64,000 bases of DNA from Streptacidiphilus jeojiense (GCF_000719095.1 NZ_JOEH01000014.1:176280-240279), one strand, 5' to 3'; positions 26,061 through 36,988 are shown, counted from the first letter of the stretch. A program made the numbers and translations. Notes: a model not told the origin generated them from the sequence alone.

Positions 26061-26483
26061 ATGCCCATGATCGACGTGTACGCCCCCAAGGGGCTGATCA
26101 AGGACCGCAAGGGCCTGGCCCAGCAGCTCGCCCAGGCGATCATGCGCTGGGAGAAGGTTCCGATCATCCCATTCTTCTCGGACAACACCGCCGCCTTCGT
26201 CCACGAACTCGACCCCGACAGCTTCTCCACCGCCGGTGGCGGCACCGACCACGTACGCGTGGCGGTGACCACCAACGCGGGCGCGCTCGACCGGGAGCAG
26301 CAGATCGGCCTGGTCAAGGAGGTCTCGGAGCTGGTCGCGTCGGCTGCCGGCGACCCCTCGCTGGCCGAGCGCACCTGGGTCGCACTGACCGAGGCGGTCC
26401 CCGGCGGCTGGGGCATCGGCGGCCACGCCTACACCAACGAGGAGATCGTCCAGCATGTGCGGGAGCTCCTGGGCAAGGCCTGA
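26061..26483 (+). CDS. Tautomerase-superfamily protein
   Basis: 140 residues, starting MPMIDVYAPKG, so Pro2 becomes the N-terminal catalytic proline after Met removal. A good ribosome site (GAGGAGCG) precedes ATG 26061. The length, with two beta-alpha-beta halves (second half VRVAVTTNAG...), fits the ~140-residue fused members such as cis-CaaD/MSAD or MIF-like tautomerases rather than the 62-residue 4-OT. The substrate is unknown; keto-enol tautomerisation or hydrolytic dehalogenation are the known activities of such folds. Divergent from a LAL regulator. Confidence 0.82.
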   Translation: MPMIDVYAPKGLIKDRKGLAQQLAQAIMRWEKVPIIPFFSDNTAAFVHELDPDSFSTAGGGTDHVRVAVTTNAGALDREQQIGLVKEVSELVASAAGDPSLAERTWVALTEAVPGGWGIGGHAYTNEEIVQHVRELLGKA

Positions 26484-26576
26484 TCCCCTGGACCTGCTCG
26501 CACCCCGGGGTCGGCGAACCGCGTCGCCATCCCGCGTGCCGCGTAGTTCCGCAGCCGCATCACCACGTATCCCGCT

Positions 26577-27488
26577 CTAGCCCCCCGTCACCGTGACGGA
26601 CTGGCTTCGGTAGGCGCCGGCGGTCACCGTGGCGGTGATCGCGGGTTCGACCGGGCGGGGCGGTCGCGGCAGCAGGGTCGCCAGGTCGGAGGAGTGGGCC
26701 CGGGCGCGGCCGGCGATCACATTGGCGAACAGGGAGAGGGCGTGGGTGATCTGGTAGGGCTCCAGGCCGCTGCCGGACAGGGCCGAGCGGGTCTGCGCCA
26801 GTGAGGCGGGCTGGTAGTCGACCGGTCGGCCGAGCGCCCCGGTCAGGATCCGGGCGATGTCGGCCCCGCCGACGGCGGTGTCGCCCTCCAGTTCGTAGAC
26901 CCGGCCCGCATGGCGGTTGGCTCCCCCGGCGGCGAGGTCGCGCTGCGCCTCGTCGGCGACCCGCACGGCCGCGTCGGCCAGGTCCTCCTTGACCACGACC
27001 GAGACGCTGCCGTCGCCGAGCGCGGCGCGGAACACCCCGGTGGTCGCGGTCTGTGCCGCGGCCGCTGCCGCCAGGCCGACCGGGACCTCCGAGTACAGGC
27101 CGTTGCGCAGGATCGTCGTGCTGAACGGCCCTGCGGCCAGGCGGGTCTCCGTCCAGCGGTGCGGCAGGGCGATGGTCATCGAGTCGCCGGACGATCCCAG
27201 GCTGGTGTAGATCACATGGCGCACGCCCGCGGCCGCCGCGGCGTCAGCCATGGCGCCGTGACGGGCGATCACCACGTCGTCCTCGGCGTATCCGGCGGAG
27301 ACGGCCACCAGTACGTCCACGTCCCGGAATGCCGCGGGCAGCGATGCGGGGTCGTCGAAGTCGACGCGGCGGACGGTCCTGCCGTCGCCGGTGCGGGTGC
27401 CCGCCACGACCTCCCGCCCCGCGACGCCGCGCAGGCCCTGCAGGATCAGGCCGCCGAGGCTGCCGGAGGTACCGGTCACAAGAATCAC
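26577..27488 (-). CDS. NmrA-like NAD(P)-binding protein
   Basis: 303 residues from GTG 27488, chosen because AGGGGAG lies 9 nt upstream; a TTG at 27497 is the longer option. The motif VTGTSGSLGGLI gives the G-x-x-G-x-x-G Rossmann fold. VIYTSLGSSGDS, WTETRLAAGPFSTTILRNGLYSE and the later ADIARILTGALGRPVDY match the NmrA/QOR2-like (quinone oxidoreductase 2) family. It is divergent from an HxlR regulator across 248 bp, a classic pairing for QorB-type NADPH:quinone reductases, which strengthens the call. Confidence 0.87.
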   Translation of the reverse strand: MILVTGTSGSLGGLILQGLRGVAGREVVAGTRTGDGRTVRRVDFDDPASLPAAFRDVDVLVAVSAGYAEDDVVIARHGAMADAAAAAGVRHVIYTSLGSSGDSMTIALPHRWTETRLAAGPFSTTILRNGLYSEVPVGLAAAAAAQTATTGVFRAALGDGSVSVVVKEDLADAAVRVADEAQRDLAAGGANRHAGRVYELEGDTAVGGADIARILTGALGRPVDYQPASLAQTRSALSGSGLEPYQITHALSLFANVIAGRARAHSSDLATLLPRPPRPVEPAITATVTAGAYRSQSVTVTGG

Positions 27489-27736
27489 TGAGAACAACTC
27501 CCCTACGGATGTGCGGTGCTGACGGCACCGACCATCCGCCGGCCGGGCCGGCCCGGGAAGCAGGCACTTCGCAGTCCGTCACGCCCACCGCGGTAACCCT
27601 GCAGCCAGGGGCGGTCGTCCCGGCCCCGGGTGTGACCGGCGTCTCGCAGCCCGGACCCCCGAGCCGCCGTCGGGGAATCAGGCTCCGGCACCGGACGTTG
27701 ACGGCACGACGGATCGCCGAACCCCGGAGGGACACG

Positions 27737-28134
27737 TTGAGCACCATCACGGAAACGCCGGTACACGAGCTCGCTCCCGACGTGTGCGAGGACGACTGCG
27801 GCATCCGCGACGTCCTGGACCGGCTCGGCGACCGGTGGTCGGTCCTGGTGATCGTCGTGCTGACCAAGGGCACCCGGCGCTTCGGCGAACTGCACCAGAC
27901 GATCCCGGGCATCTCCCAGCGGATGCTGACGGTGACCACCAAGCGGCTGGTGCGCGACGGCCTGGTCGAGCGCACCGTCTACCCGACCATTCCGCCGCAG
28001 ACCGACTACCGCCTCACCCCCACCGGCCGCAGCCTCGCGGCGGCGATCACCGCTCTGGCCGACTGGTCGCGCGAGCACAAGGCCGGAATCGCCGCCTCCA
28101 GGCAGCGCTGGGACGCCGACCACCCCGGCGGGAT

Positions 28135-28138
<4 letters not shown>
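27737..28138 (+). CDS. HxlR-family transcriptional regulator
   Basis: 133 residues from TTG 27737, which is preceded by GGAGG at the right distance; no ATG or GTG gives a better fit. The winged helix is canonical HxlR: CGIRDVLDRLGDRWSVLVIVVLTKGTRRFGELHQTIPGISQRMLTVTTKRLVRDGLVERTVYPTIPPQTDYRLTPTGRSL. Two cysteines (C-x3-C, DVCEDDCG) before the first helix are placed like the redox cysteine of HypR/QorR-type sensors, so thiol oxidation or quinone sensing is plausible. It probably represses the divergent NmrA-like gene. Its stop overlaps the convergent cysteine desulfurase by 4 bp. Confidence 0.9.
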
Positions 28139-29962
<1,824 letters not shown>

Positions 29963-29988
<26 letters not shown>

Positions 29989-30901
29989 GGATCTTGTCCA
30001 CCTCGACGTCGTCGAGCACGGCCAGCGCGTCCTCGGTGAGCACCGCGAGCGAGCAGTACAGGGAGATCAGGTAGGAGGCGATGGCGCTGCGGTCGATCTG
30101 CATGAAGCGCACCGACAGGCCCATCCCCTGCTCCCCCGAGAGCCCGGGCTGGAACAGTCCGACCACGCCCTGGCGCGACTCGCCGGTGCGCAGCAGCAGG
30201 AACTTCGTCCGGCCGTTGACCAGCGGGACCTTGTCCGAGGGGATGATCGGCAGGCCGCGCCAGGTGATGAACTGCGAGCCGAACATGCTGACCGTCGCCG
30301 GCGGCACGCCGCGCCGGGTGCACTCCCGGCCGAAAGCGGCGATCCCCTCCGGGTGGGTGAGGAAGAAGGCCGGCTGCTTCCACACCTTGGTGATCAGGGC
30401 GTCCAGGTCGTCGGGGGTCGGCGGGCCGGCCAGGGTGGAGATCCGCTGGGTGTCCGCCACGCTGCTGAGCATCCCGTACTCGGGGCTGTTGATCAGCTCG
30501 CCCTCCTGATGCTCCTTCACCGCCTCGATGGTCAGCCGCAGCTGCTGTGCCGTCTGGTTGTGCGGGCTGGAGTAGAGGTCGGCGATCCGGGTGTGCAGGT
30601 CCAGGACCGTCTGGACGGCCTTGAGCCGGTACTCCCGGGGCTCCTGCGAGTAGTCGACGAAGGTGTCGGGCAGCGGCGACTCGTCGTTGGTGTCGCACTC
30701 GATGCGCACCGACTCGGGATGGACGACCTTGTTCACCCGGTAGATGCCTGCCTCGACCGGCACCCAGGACATCAGGTGCACCAGCCAGCGGGGCGTGATG
30801 GAGGCCATCTGCGGAACGGTCTTGGTGGCGTTCGCCAGGGTCCGCGCCGCGCTGTCGCTCACCGACATCGATTGCGACGGTGGATTCACAGCCGTGGTCA
30901 T
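29963..30901 (-). CDS. srpI: Family 2A encapsulin shell protein (SrpI-type)
   Basis: 312 residues, the usual length for SrpI-type shells. An HK97-like shell protein is recognised from SITPRWLVHLMSWVPVEAGIYRVNKV, YSSPHNQTAQQLRLTIEAVKEHQEGELIN, VWKQPAFFLTHPEGIAAFGRECTRRGVPPATVSMFGSQFITWRGLPIIPSDKVPL, and SRQGVVGLFQPGLSGEQGMGLSVRFM. Start ATG 30901 has AGGAGAG upstream. It should self-assemble into a 60-subunit protein nanocompartment in the cytoplasm. The cysteine desulfurase gene follows with a 26-bp overlap, and a LysR gene is divergent 187 bp away. Family 2A systems are linked to sulfur storage; no serine acetyltransferase or rhodanese gene accompanies it here. Confidence 0.95.
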
Positions 30902-31080
30902 GCAGCTCTCCTTTTTCCGCGCCCAGGGGGCAGGCACGCGTAATGAGGGGGCGAGCTCGTCGACGGTGCGACGGTGGTGCGCGGTCGAACTCACTCGCAC
31001 CAACTTTCGCACTCACCCTCCCAGTGACCCCGGTAACGGTCCAATGCGTGTTTTCGAGGCTGTCATCGAAGCGGGCTATG

Positions 31081-31090
31081 ATTCGCGAAT
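31081..31090. promoter_or_regulatory. ATTCGCGAAT palindrome at the lysR start
   Basis: A perfect 10-bp palindrome whose last two bases are the first two bases of the lysR ATG (31089). A LysR protein bound here would repress its own synthesis. The divergent encapsulin promoter must lie within the 187-bp gap 30902-31088. Confidence 0.35.
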
Positions 31091-31991
31091 GATCGACTTG
31101 AGTCGGTTGCGCGTCCTGGTCGCCGTCGCCCGTGAAGGTTCGGTCACCGCGGCCGCCGAGGCGCTGCACTACGCCCAGCCGTCGGTGAGCCACCAGCTCG
31201 CCAAGCTCGAGGCCGAGGTCGGCGTGCCACTGCTGCAGCGGATGGGTCGCGGCATCCGGCTCACCGAGGCCGGCCGACTGCTGGTGGAGCGCGCCGAGTC
31301 GATCCTCGCTCAGGTCGAGTCGGTGCACGCGGAGTTGGACGAGCTGGCCGGCCTGGGCACCGGCCGGGTCCGGCTGGCGGCCTTCCCCTCGGCGCTGGCC
31401 ACCCTGGTGCCGCTGGCGGCGGCCCGGGTCTCGGCCCAGTACCCCGGCATCGAACTCACCCTGGTCGAGGCCGAACCGCCGGAGGCGCTCAGCGCCCTGC
31501 GCAACAACGACGTCGACGTGGCGCTGATCTTCGAGCACGGCGATCCGCCGCAGCGTGATCGCCGCGACACCACCATGACGCCGCTGCTCGAGGAGCCGTT
31601 GTACATGGTCACCCCGGCCGACCGGTCCTGGGACGGCCCCCGGGCGGAGTTGGCCACCTATGCGGAGACCCGCTGGATAGCCGGGTGCGAGCGCTGCCGT
31701 GAGCATCTGGTCGCCGCCTGCGGGCGGGCCGGCTTCTCGCCGATCGTCGAGTTCGAGACCGACGACTACGTCGCCGTCCAGGCGCTGGTCGCGGCCGGAC
31801 TGGGGGTCAGCCTGCTGCCCGGGCTCACCCTGCGCGCCAACCGGCACCCGGGGGTCAGGCTGGACCGGATCCCGGGGATGCGCCGTCAGGTCGTCGCCGC
31901 CGTGTACGGCAAGCCGCCCGCGCCCCAGCCCGCCCAGGTGCTCCTGGACGCCCTCATCGCAACCGTCTCCGAACCGGAGTGGCCGTCCTGA
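31089..31991 (+). CDS. LysR-family transcriptional regulator
   Basis: 300 residues. The HTH MIDLSRLRVLVAVAREGSVTAAAEALHYAQPSVSHQLAKLEAEVGVPLLQRMGRGIRLTEAGR is standard LysR. The C-terminal periplasmic-binding-like domain includes VRLAAFPSALATLVPLA and AGLGVSLLPGL. A cysteine pair (AGCERCREHL, near residue 199) with another Cys nearby in the effector domain could sense thiol state or metal (inference). It is divergent from the encapsulin/cysteine desulfurase operon and is its likely regulator. Confidence 0.92.
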   Translation: MIDLSRLRVLVAVAREGSVTAAAEALHYAQPSVSHQLAKLEAEVGVPLLQRMGRGIRLTEAGRLLVERAESILAQVESVHAELDELAGLGTGRVRLAAFPSALATLVPLAAARVSAQYPGIELTLVEAEPPEALSALRNNDVDVALIFEHGDPPQRDRRDTTMTPLLEEPLYMVTPADRSWDGPRAELATYAETRWIAGCERCREHLVAACGRAGFSPIVEFETDDYVAVQALVAAGLGVSLLPGLTLRANRHPGVRLDRIPGMRRQVVAAVYGKPPAPQPAQVLLDALIATVSEPEWPS

Positions 31992-32059
31992 CGGTCCGTG
32001 GGTGACTCTGGGGTCTCCGTCGCGCCAGTCGCTCCGTCAGCCGTCCTCGGACGTCGCCT

Positions 32060-33331
32060 TCAGCCCTTCTTCTGGGCACTTTGGCCTGGATCCTTCACCT
32101 TGGACTTGGGTTTCTTGGTCTGGCCGTACGAGGCGCTGGCGCTGCCGGAGGCCGAGGCCGAGGGGGACGGATCCGTCGCGGACGGTGGCGCGGCCGAGGT
32201 GCTCTGCCGGGCCGCGGAATGGCCCGTCACCGACGCTGGATGCCCGCCTGTGGGACCTGCCGTGACGCCGCCGGCCGGGGCCGAGGACTGGTGGGCGGCA
32301 GGGTGCTGCGGAGCGCCACCATGGGTGGCGACGATGCCCGCGAGCACGCCGCCGATCACCAGTGCGCCGACGACGGCGAGCGGGCCCCGTCGCCGCCGGG
32401 ACCCGTGGTGTGGAGTAACCGTAGGACGCGCGGCCGCGACCGCGGTCAGTGGCACGGACGGAGCGCCCGACGACGGCCCGGGCGCTGCCTCCGGCCGCCC
32501 GGTGCGGCGCAGGCTCTCGGCCAGCAGTGCGCTGCATTGCTCGGCGGTGATGCGCTCGTCGGGGTTGATGCGGGTCATGAGTTCCAGCAGCTGCGTCAGC
32601 GCCCTGGGCAGTCCGGTGGGGATGGCGGGCGGGCGGCGCAGGCGGGCGATGGCGGCCTCGACCGGGGTGCCCGCGTACTCGCGTCTGCCGGTCAGGCATT
32701 CGATCAGGACCAGGCCCAGGGCGAAGACGTCCGCGGTGGGTCCGGCGCGGCGTCCGCGTACCTGCTCCGGGGCCAGATAGGCGGCCGTTCCCATCACCGT
32801 TCCGGTCCGCGTGCTGCCGGCGGTGTCCACCACGCGGGAGATCCCGAAGTCGGCCAACCGTGGTCGGCCCTCCTCGTCGAAGAGGATGTTGGCGGGCTTC
32901 ACATCGCGGTGCACGACGCCCTGGCTGTGCACGTACTCCAGGGTCCGGGCCAGGTCCGAACCGATGCGCAGGGTCTCGTCTGCCCCTCGTGGGCCTCCGC
33001 TGACCAGGGCTGCGGACAAGGACGGTCCCGGCAGGAGTTCCAGGACCAGGTAGGGGCCCTGCGGGGTGTGTCCGTAGTCGAAGATCCTCACCAGTCCCGG
33101 GTGGTCCAGCCGGGCCAGCAGGCGTGCCTCGACTTCGAAGCGGCGGACCAGATCGCTCTCGGCGTCGGACCGGAAGACCTTGATCGCGACCTGCCGTCCC
33201 AGCCGCTCGTCCAGCGCCTGGTGCACCGTCGCTGCTCCGCCGCGCCCGAGGATGCGACCGAGACGGTAGCGGCCGGCGAACAGGTTCGCCCCGCTGAGGT
33301 GGAAGTCGCCGTCCCAGACGGGCAGGGTCAT
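32060..33331 (-). CDS. Membrane-anchored eukaryotic-like Ser/Thr protein kinase
   Basis: 423 residues from ATG 33331 (GAGGAG upstream). Kinase domain about 22-275: GRGGAATV loop, Lys51 in VAIKVF, HRDVKPAN (141-148), DFG (161-163), GTAAYLAPE. A Pro/Ala linker and a single membrane helix (about 316-338, after RRRR) follow, then an ~85-residue Ser/Ala/Pro-rich outer part ending in a Lys-rich stretch. The external part has no PASTA or other known sensor fold. It likely responds to an envelope signal, perhaps through another protein. It is convergent with lysR and upstream of a stress-type gene group. Confidence 0.92.
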   Translation of the reverse strand: MTLPVWDGDFHLSGANLFAGRYRLGRILGRGGAATVHQALDERLGRQVAIKVFRSDAESDLVRRFEVEARLLARLDHPGLVRIFDYGHTPQGPYLVLELLPGPSLSAALVSGGPRGADETLRIGSDLARTLEYVHSQGVVHRDVKPANILFDEEGRPRLADFGISRVVDTAGSTRTGTVMGTAAYLAPEQVRGRRAGPTADVFALGLVLIECLTGRREYAGTPVEAAIARLRRPPAIPTGLPRALTQLLELMTRINPDERITAEQCSALLAESLRRTGRPEAAPGPSSGAPSVPLTAVAAARPTVTPHHGSRRRRGPLAVVGALVIGGVLAGIVATHGGAPQHPAAHQSSAPAGGVTAGPTGGHPASVTGHSAARQSTSAAPPSATDPSPSASASGSASASYGQTKKPKSKVKDPGQSAQKKG

Positions 33332-33492
33332 CGCGGTCTCCTCGGTCCTCGTCCGCACGAGGACGTCGTGTCCGGTTGTCAGCGGGAGACGCCGCTCCGC
33401 GGTGGTCCCGCTCGAGTGCCACGCCTACCCCGCCCGCTGCGGCCCATGTCCCGGCGTTCCGCAACCACGGCCCGGCGTGGGCACAGCGGTTC

Positions 33493-35115
33493 TCAGAAGG
33501 CGTCGTTGCGGCGCAGCGCGCGTGGGCGGCCGTCCGGGTCGGCGACGAGTCGCTGCAGCGGGGTGCTCAGCAGGGTGGCGGTCCGCGAGAGTCGCGGGGT
33601 GCGGTAGCGGCGCAGCCGTCCGGGTGGGCGCGGGCCGGTGCGGCCGCCGGCGTGCCAGGCGTCGAGGGCGGCGGCCGAGTCGGCGAAGGCGCGGAAGGCC
33701 AGTTCGGGGTCGCACAGCAGGTCGGAGCGCTGGTCGCCGAGGGGCAGGTCGAGGTGTTCGCGGGCCAGGGTCAGCCGCAGGTCGCGGGCGTAGACCCGGG
33801 CCCCGTCGCCCAGGCCGCCGGGGTCGGTGGGCTCCCGGGGATCGGGGGTGCTGTCGAGTACGGCGCAGCTCAGCTCCGAGTCGTGGGTCCAGGAGCGGCG
33901 GTTGACGTTGTCCGAGCCCACCGCGGCCCACACGTCGTCGATGACGCACACCTTGGCGTGGACGTAGACGGGGGTGCCGGCGTGGTTCTCCACCCCGTAC
34001 ACCGCGAAGCGCTCCCCGCCTGCGCTGCGCAGCAGTCGCAGGGCCTCGACGCGGCCCAGCAGGTTCATCGGACCGGTCATCCGGCCGTCCTGGTCCGGTT
34101 GGAGCGGGATCACGGCGATCATCCGCAGTCGTGGCTCGCGGGCCAGTGCCTCGGCGAAGCTCGCCACGATCGGGGCCGACCACAGGTACTGGTCCTCCAG
34201 GTGGACCAGTGACCGTGCCCGGGCCAGGGCCTTGCGGTAGCCGCGGGCGATGCTGCGCTCGCCGCTCGGGGCGAAGGGGTAGCCGTGGCGCATGGCCGGA
34301 TAGGTCCGCAGCAGCTGCACCGTGTGGGGTCCGCCGTCCACCGGGGCCGGGTCCGGCGGTTGGGGCGGAAGCGGGTCGGCGACGGTGTCCTGATGGTTCA
34401 TCACCTGGCGGACGCGCCCCGGCAGGCTGCGGCTGAGCGGGGAGGGGTCCTGCCAGCGCTCGCGGAAGACCGCCTCGACGTCGCCGACGGCCGGACCGCG
34501 GATCGCCAGCTGCAGGTCGTGCCAGGGTGGCCGGGGACCGTAGTCGGCGGCCATGGGCTGGGCGTGCGGATCGCCGTCGTGATCGGCGTCGTCGCGTCGG
34601 CTGTGGCACAGGTCGATACCGCCGACGAAGGCGATGTCGTGCTCGGGGCGGTCGGGGTGGCGCAGCACCACGAACTTCTGGTGGTGCGAGCCGCCGGGGC
34701 GCACCCTCATGTCGAGCAGGCACTCGCCGCCGGCCGCCTCGATCTCCTCGCCCAGGTGACGGTTCTCGCGTTCGCTGAACTGGAACCGGTCCAGGTGCGA
34801 ACGCCAGACCAGGCCCTTGACCACCACGCCGCGTTCGGCCGCCCGGCAGAGCACCTCCCCAACGGAGTCCTTGTCGTCCAGGGGTTCGTCGGGGTCCCCG
34901 CGCCAGTCGGTGAACAGCAGCAGGTCACCGGGCCGTTGGGCCTGGACGGCGTCGATCAGCGCGGCGAAGTAGCTACGGCCGTGCACCAGCGGGCGCACCA
35001 GGTTGCCCCGGCTCCAGGCGGCGCCGTCCTCATGCCGGGCGTCGATGCCGGTCGCGGGATTGCCGCGTTCGGCCGCGGTCAGCAGCCAGTCCTCAGGTTC
35101 CTTGGCACGTCCCAT
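33493..35115 (-). CDS. Phospholipase D-family protein (two HKD motifs)
   Basis: 540 residues from ATG 35115 (AAGG eight bases upstream). Two PLD signatures are present: HHQKFVVL (about residue 144, H-x-K) and VHAKVCVIDDVWAAVGSDN (about residue 380, H-x-K-x4-D). The pair forms one active site, as in phosphatidyl-transferring enzymes and cardiolipin synthases. There is no signal peptide or membrane helix, so it differs from membrane-bound cardiolipin synthases and may act on phosphodiesters in the cytoplasm or at the inner leaflet. It is followed downstream by the kinase gene and preceded by an SDR on the same strand. Confidence 0.88.
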   Translation of the reverse strand: MGRAKEPEDWLLTAAERGNPATGIDARHEDGAAWSRGNLVRPLVHGRSYFAALIDAVQAQRPGDLLLFTDWRGDPDEPLDDKDSVGEVLCRAAERGVVVKGLVWRSHLDRFQFSERENRHLGEEIEAAGGECLLDMRVRPGGSHHQKFVVLRHPDRPEHDIAFVGGIDLCHSRRDDADHDGDPHAQPMAADYGPRPPWHDLQLAIRGPAVGDVEAVFRERWQDPSPLSRSLPGRVRQVMNHQDTVADPLPPQPPDPAPVDGGPHTVQLLRTYPAMRHGYPFAPSGERSIARGYRKALARARSLVHLEDQYLWSAPIVASFAEALAREPRLRMIAVIPLQPDQDGRMTGPMNLLGRVEALRLLRSAGGERFAVYGVENHAGTPVYVHAKVCVIDDVWAAVGSDNVNRRSWTHDSELSCAVLDSTPDPREPTDPGGLGDGARVYARDLRLTLAREHLDLPLGDQRSDLLCDPELAFRAFADSAAALDAWHAGGRTGPRPPGRLRRYRTPRLSRTATLLSTPLQRLVADPDGRPRALRRNDAF

Positions 35116-35164
35116 GGCAGGCGCCTTCCCCCTTTCGGTGACGTCAGGCCCTCGACGCATCGGT

Positions 35165-36181
35165 TCAGCGTCGCGCTCGGAGCCCTGCGGCGGCTGCGAC
35201 CAGGAGGCCCGCGGCGGCGAGAGCGAGGGCGCCGTGGTGCTGGGAGGCCCACAGTTGGGGGCTGCGGGAGGTGGCCCGGTCGTCGAAGCTGCCGTGTGCG
35301 GTGTAGTCGTGGCCGTCCTTGCCGTCGGCGGGCTGCCAGAGGTTGGTGGGGTGGTCGGGGTTCTGCGGCCGGTCGTCCTGCTGGGAGGAGAAGCCGGTCC
35401 TGGCCAGGTAGCGGTCCAGCAGTCCCGGAGCCACGGCGTTGGCGATCAGGGTGCCCATGGTGCTGCCGCCGACCCAGTATTCGCGGCGCCCGGGGTGGTC
35501 GGCCGCGTACACGACGGCGCGGGCGGCGACCTCGGGTTCGTAGATCGGCGGGACCGGCTGGGCAGGCTCGGGCAGTCGGGAGAGCACCCAGTCGAACTGC
35601 GGGGTGTTGACGGCGGGCATCTGCACCATGGTGGTGCGCACGGCGCTGCGCTCGTGCAGCAGTTCGCAGCGCAGGGCTTCGTTGAAGCCCTGGATCGCGT
35701 GCTTGGAGCCGCAGTAGGCGGTCTGCAGCGGGATGCCGCGGTAGGCCAGCGCCGAGCCGACCTGGACGATCGTCCCGGCGTTCCGGGGCTTCATCCGCGT
35801 CAGGGCGGCCATGGTGCCGTAGACGTAGCCGAGGTAGTTGACCTCGGTCACGCGCTTGTACTCGGCGGCTGTGATCTCGGTGAAGGGCGAGAACACCGAG
35901 GTGAACGCGACATTGACCCAGACGTCGATCGGGCCGAGCTCCTCCTCGACACGTGCGGCGGCGGCTTCGACCTGGTCGGGGTCGGCCATGTCGGTGGCGA
36001 TGGCCAGCGGCCGGCCGCCCAGGCGCTCGACGTCCTCGGTCGCGCCGGCCAGGCCGGCCTCGCCCCGGGCGAGCAGGGCGACCTTCGCACCCCGGGCCGC
36101 GAAGGCCTGTGCGGTGGCGCGGCCGATGCCGCCGCTCGCGCCGGTGACCACGACGACCTGTCCGGACTGCGGTGTACTCAT
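35165..36181 (-). CDS. SDR-family oxidoreductase with C-terminal membrane anchor
   Basis: 338 residues from ATG 36181 (AGGAGAG upstream). The cofactor motif TGASGGIGRATAQ, the NNAG-position NVAFTS (an atypical variant), Ser in VGSALAYRG and YCGSKH as the catalytic pair are present. The last ~20 residues (HHGALALAAAGLLVAAAAGLRARR) form a tail-anchor-like membrane helix, so the enzyme should sit at the membrane with its active site in the cytoplasm. The C-terminal region from about 240 (REYWVGGSTMGTLIANAVAP) is shared by the DltE-like/SDR-type proteins found near stress genes. It precedes the phospholipase D gene by 49 bp on the same strand. Confidence 0.88.
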   Translation of the reverse strand: MSTPQSGQVVVVTGASGGIGRATAQAFAARGAKVALLARGEAGLAGATEDVERLGGRPLAIATDMADPDQVEAAAARVEEELGPIDVWVNVAFTSVFSPFTEITAAEYKRVTEVNYLGYVYGTMAALTRMKPRNAGTIVQVGSALAYRGIPLQTAYCGSKHAIQGFNEALRCELLHERSAVRTTMVQMPAVNTPQFDWVLSRLPEPAQPVPPIYEPEVAARAVVYAADHPGRREYWVGGSTMGTLIANAVAPGLLDRYLARTGFSSQQDDRPQNPDHPTNLWQPADGKDGHDYTAHGSFDDRATSRSPQLWASQHHGALALAAAGLLVAAAAGLRARR

Positions 36182-36267
36182 GGGCTCTCCTGGGATAGTC
36201 GCTGAGCGGGCCCGGTCACAGCGGTCGTCCCGGGCCGATGCCGGTCGGCTACCCCTTGCAGGCACGA

Positions 36268-36372
36268 TCAGTGCAGGATGCTGACGGCCCGTGCGATCAC
36301 CAGCAGCGAGGTGAGCAGGGCGGCCACGCTCTGCACGCTCATCAGGAGCTTGGCGCGGGTGGACAGCGGCAT
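36268..36372 (-). CDS. Putative 34-residue single-span membrane peptide
   Basis: A short frame with one hydrophobic segment (LLMSVQSVAALLTSLLVIARAVSIL), a basic N-terminus (MPLSTRAKLL) and an ATG at 36372. No strong ribosome site is seen, and it is too short for codon statistics. The amphipathic/hydrophobic layout is not what a chance GC-rich frame gives, so it is listed at low confidence. It sits 86 bp upstream of the SDR on the same strand, in a group of small stress-type membrane proteins. Confidence 0.4.
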   Translation of the reverse strand: MPLSTRAKLLMSVQSVAALLTSLLVIARAVSILH

Positions 36373-36524
36373 GGTGTCCGTGGGGCGGCCACCAGCAGAC
36401 CTCGGCCCCACCGACGGCGGGACCGGGGACCAGAACTGACGACGGGGTAGGACACCGCGCCTCCGGTCGGTGCCCTGCCGACCGGAACGACCGGAAGACG
36501 GAGCGCACGGGCCGCAGGACGCAC

Positions 36525-36556
36525 AGGTGGCCCCTCGGTCTACCGAGGGGCCACCT
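36525..36556. terminator. Very strong hairpin terminator after csbD
   Basis: A perfect 15-bp stem, AGGTGGCCCCTCGGT (36525-36539) with ACCGAGGGGCCACCT (36542-36556), and only CT as loop, lies 33 bp beyond the CsbD stop and before the next leftward gene. The two closing pairs are likely open. Confidence 0.88.
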
Positions 36557-36589
36557 GATGGAACCGCGAACGGAACCAGACGCACGGGC

Positions 36590-36763
36590 TCAGTCCTTGA
36601 GCGCGTCCTTGGCCTTCTCGACCGCCTGCTTGGCGTCGCCCTTGACCTGGTCGCCCTTGCCTTCGGCCTGCAGACGCTCGTTGCCGACGGCCTTGCCGGC
36701 CGCCTCCTTGACCTTGCCCTTGAGCTTGTCCGCCATGTTGCCGGCCTTGTCCTCGGTGCCCAT
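36590..36763 (-). CDS. CsbD-family stress protein
   Basis: 57 residues from ATG 36763 (GGGAG upstream). The repeat ADKLKGKVKEAAGKAVGNERLQAEGKGDQVKGDAKQAVEKAKDAL is the CsbD signature: Lys/Ala/Gly-rich amphipathic, with K-x-K-E-x-x-G. CsbD proteins are small, helical and accumulate in general stress; their molecular role is unclear. The strong downstream hairpin makes it monocistronic. A promoter with a GGGTAG -10 typical of stress sigma factors of the SigB group lies 45-68 bp upstream. Confidence 0.92.
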   Translation of the reverse strand: MGTEDKAGNMADKLKGKVKEAAGKAVGNERLQAEGKGDQVKGDAKQAVEKAKDALKD

Positions 36764-36807
36764 GTGCCGCTCCCGTCGTTCGTAGGTCGTCTCTTCTCCA
36801 CAGCGCC

Positions 36808-36831
36808 TACCCCTCACTTCCGGGGGCACAC
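36808..36831 (-). promoter_or_regulatory. SigB-like promoter of csbD
   Basis: On the minus strand GTGT (36828-36831) and GGGTAG (36808-36813) are separated by 14 bp, fitting the actinomycete SigB-type pattern G-N-N-T-N(14-16)-G-G-G-T-A. It lies about 45 nt from the CsbD start. Confidence 0.5.
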
Positions 36832-36930
36832 GGACAAATGAAGGAAACATCTCCGCGAGCAGATCCTGGGCCGTCCGGCCGGATTCCTTTCCGGATATTC
36901 AGACAGCCACGAACTTTGTGCCGGTCATGC

Positions 36931-36962
36931 TGATGCGCCGCCCCGACGGGGGCGGCGCATCA
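36931..36962. terminator. Hairpin terminator after the small hydrophobic protein gene
   Basis: A perfect 14-bp stem, TGATGCGCCGCCCC (36931-36944) with GGGGCGGCGCATCA (36949-36962), and a 4-base GACG loop. It lies 26 bp past the stop at 36989. Confidence 0.85.
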
Positions 36963-36988
36963 GGAATTGCGAGGGGCCAGGAAGCGAG

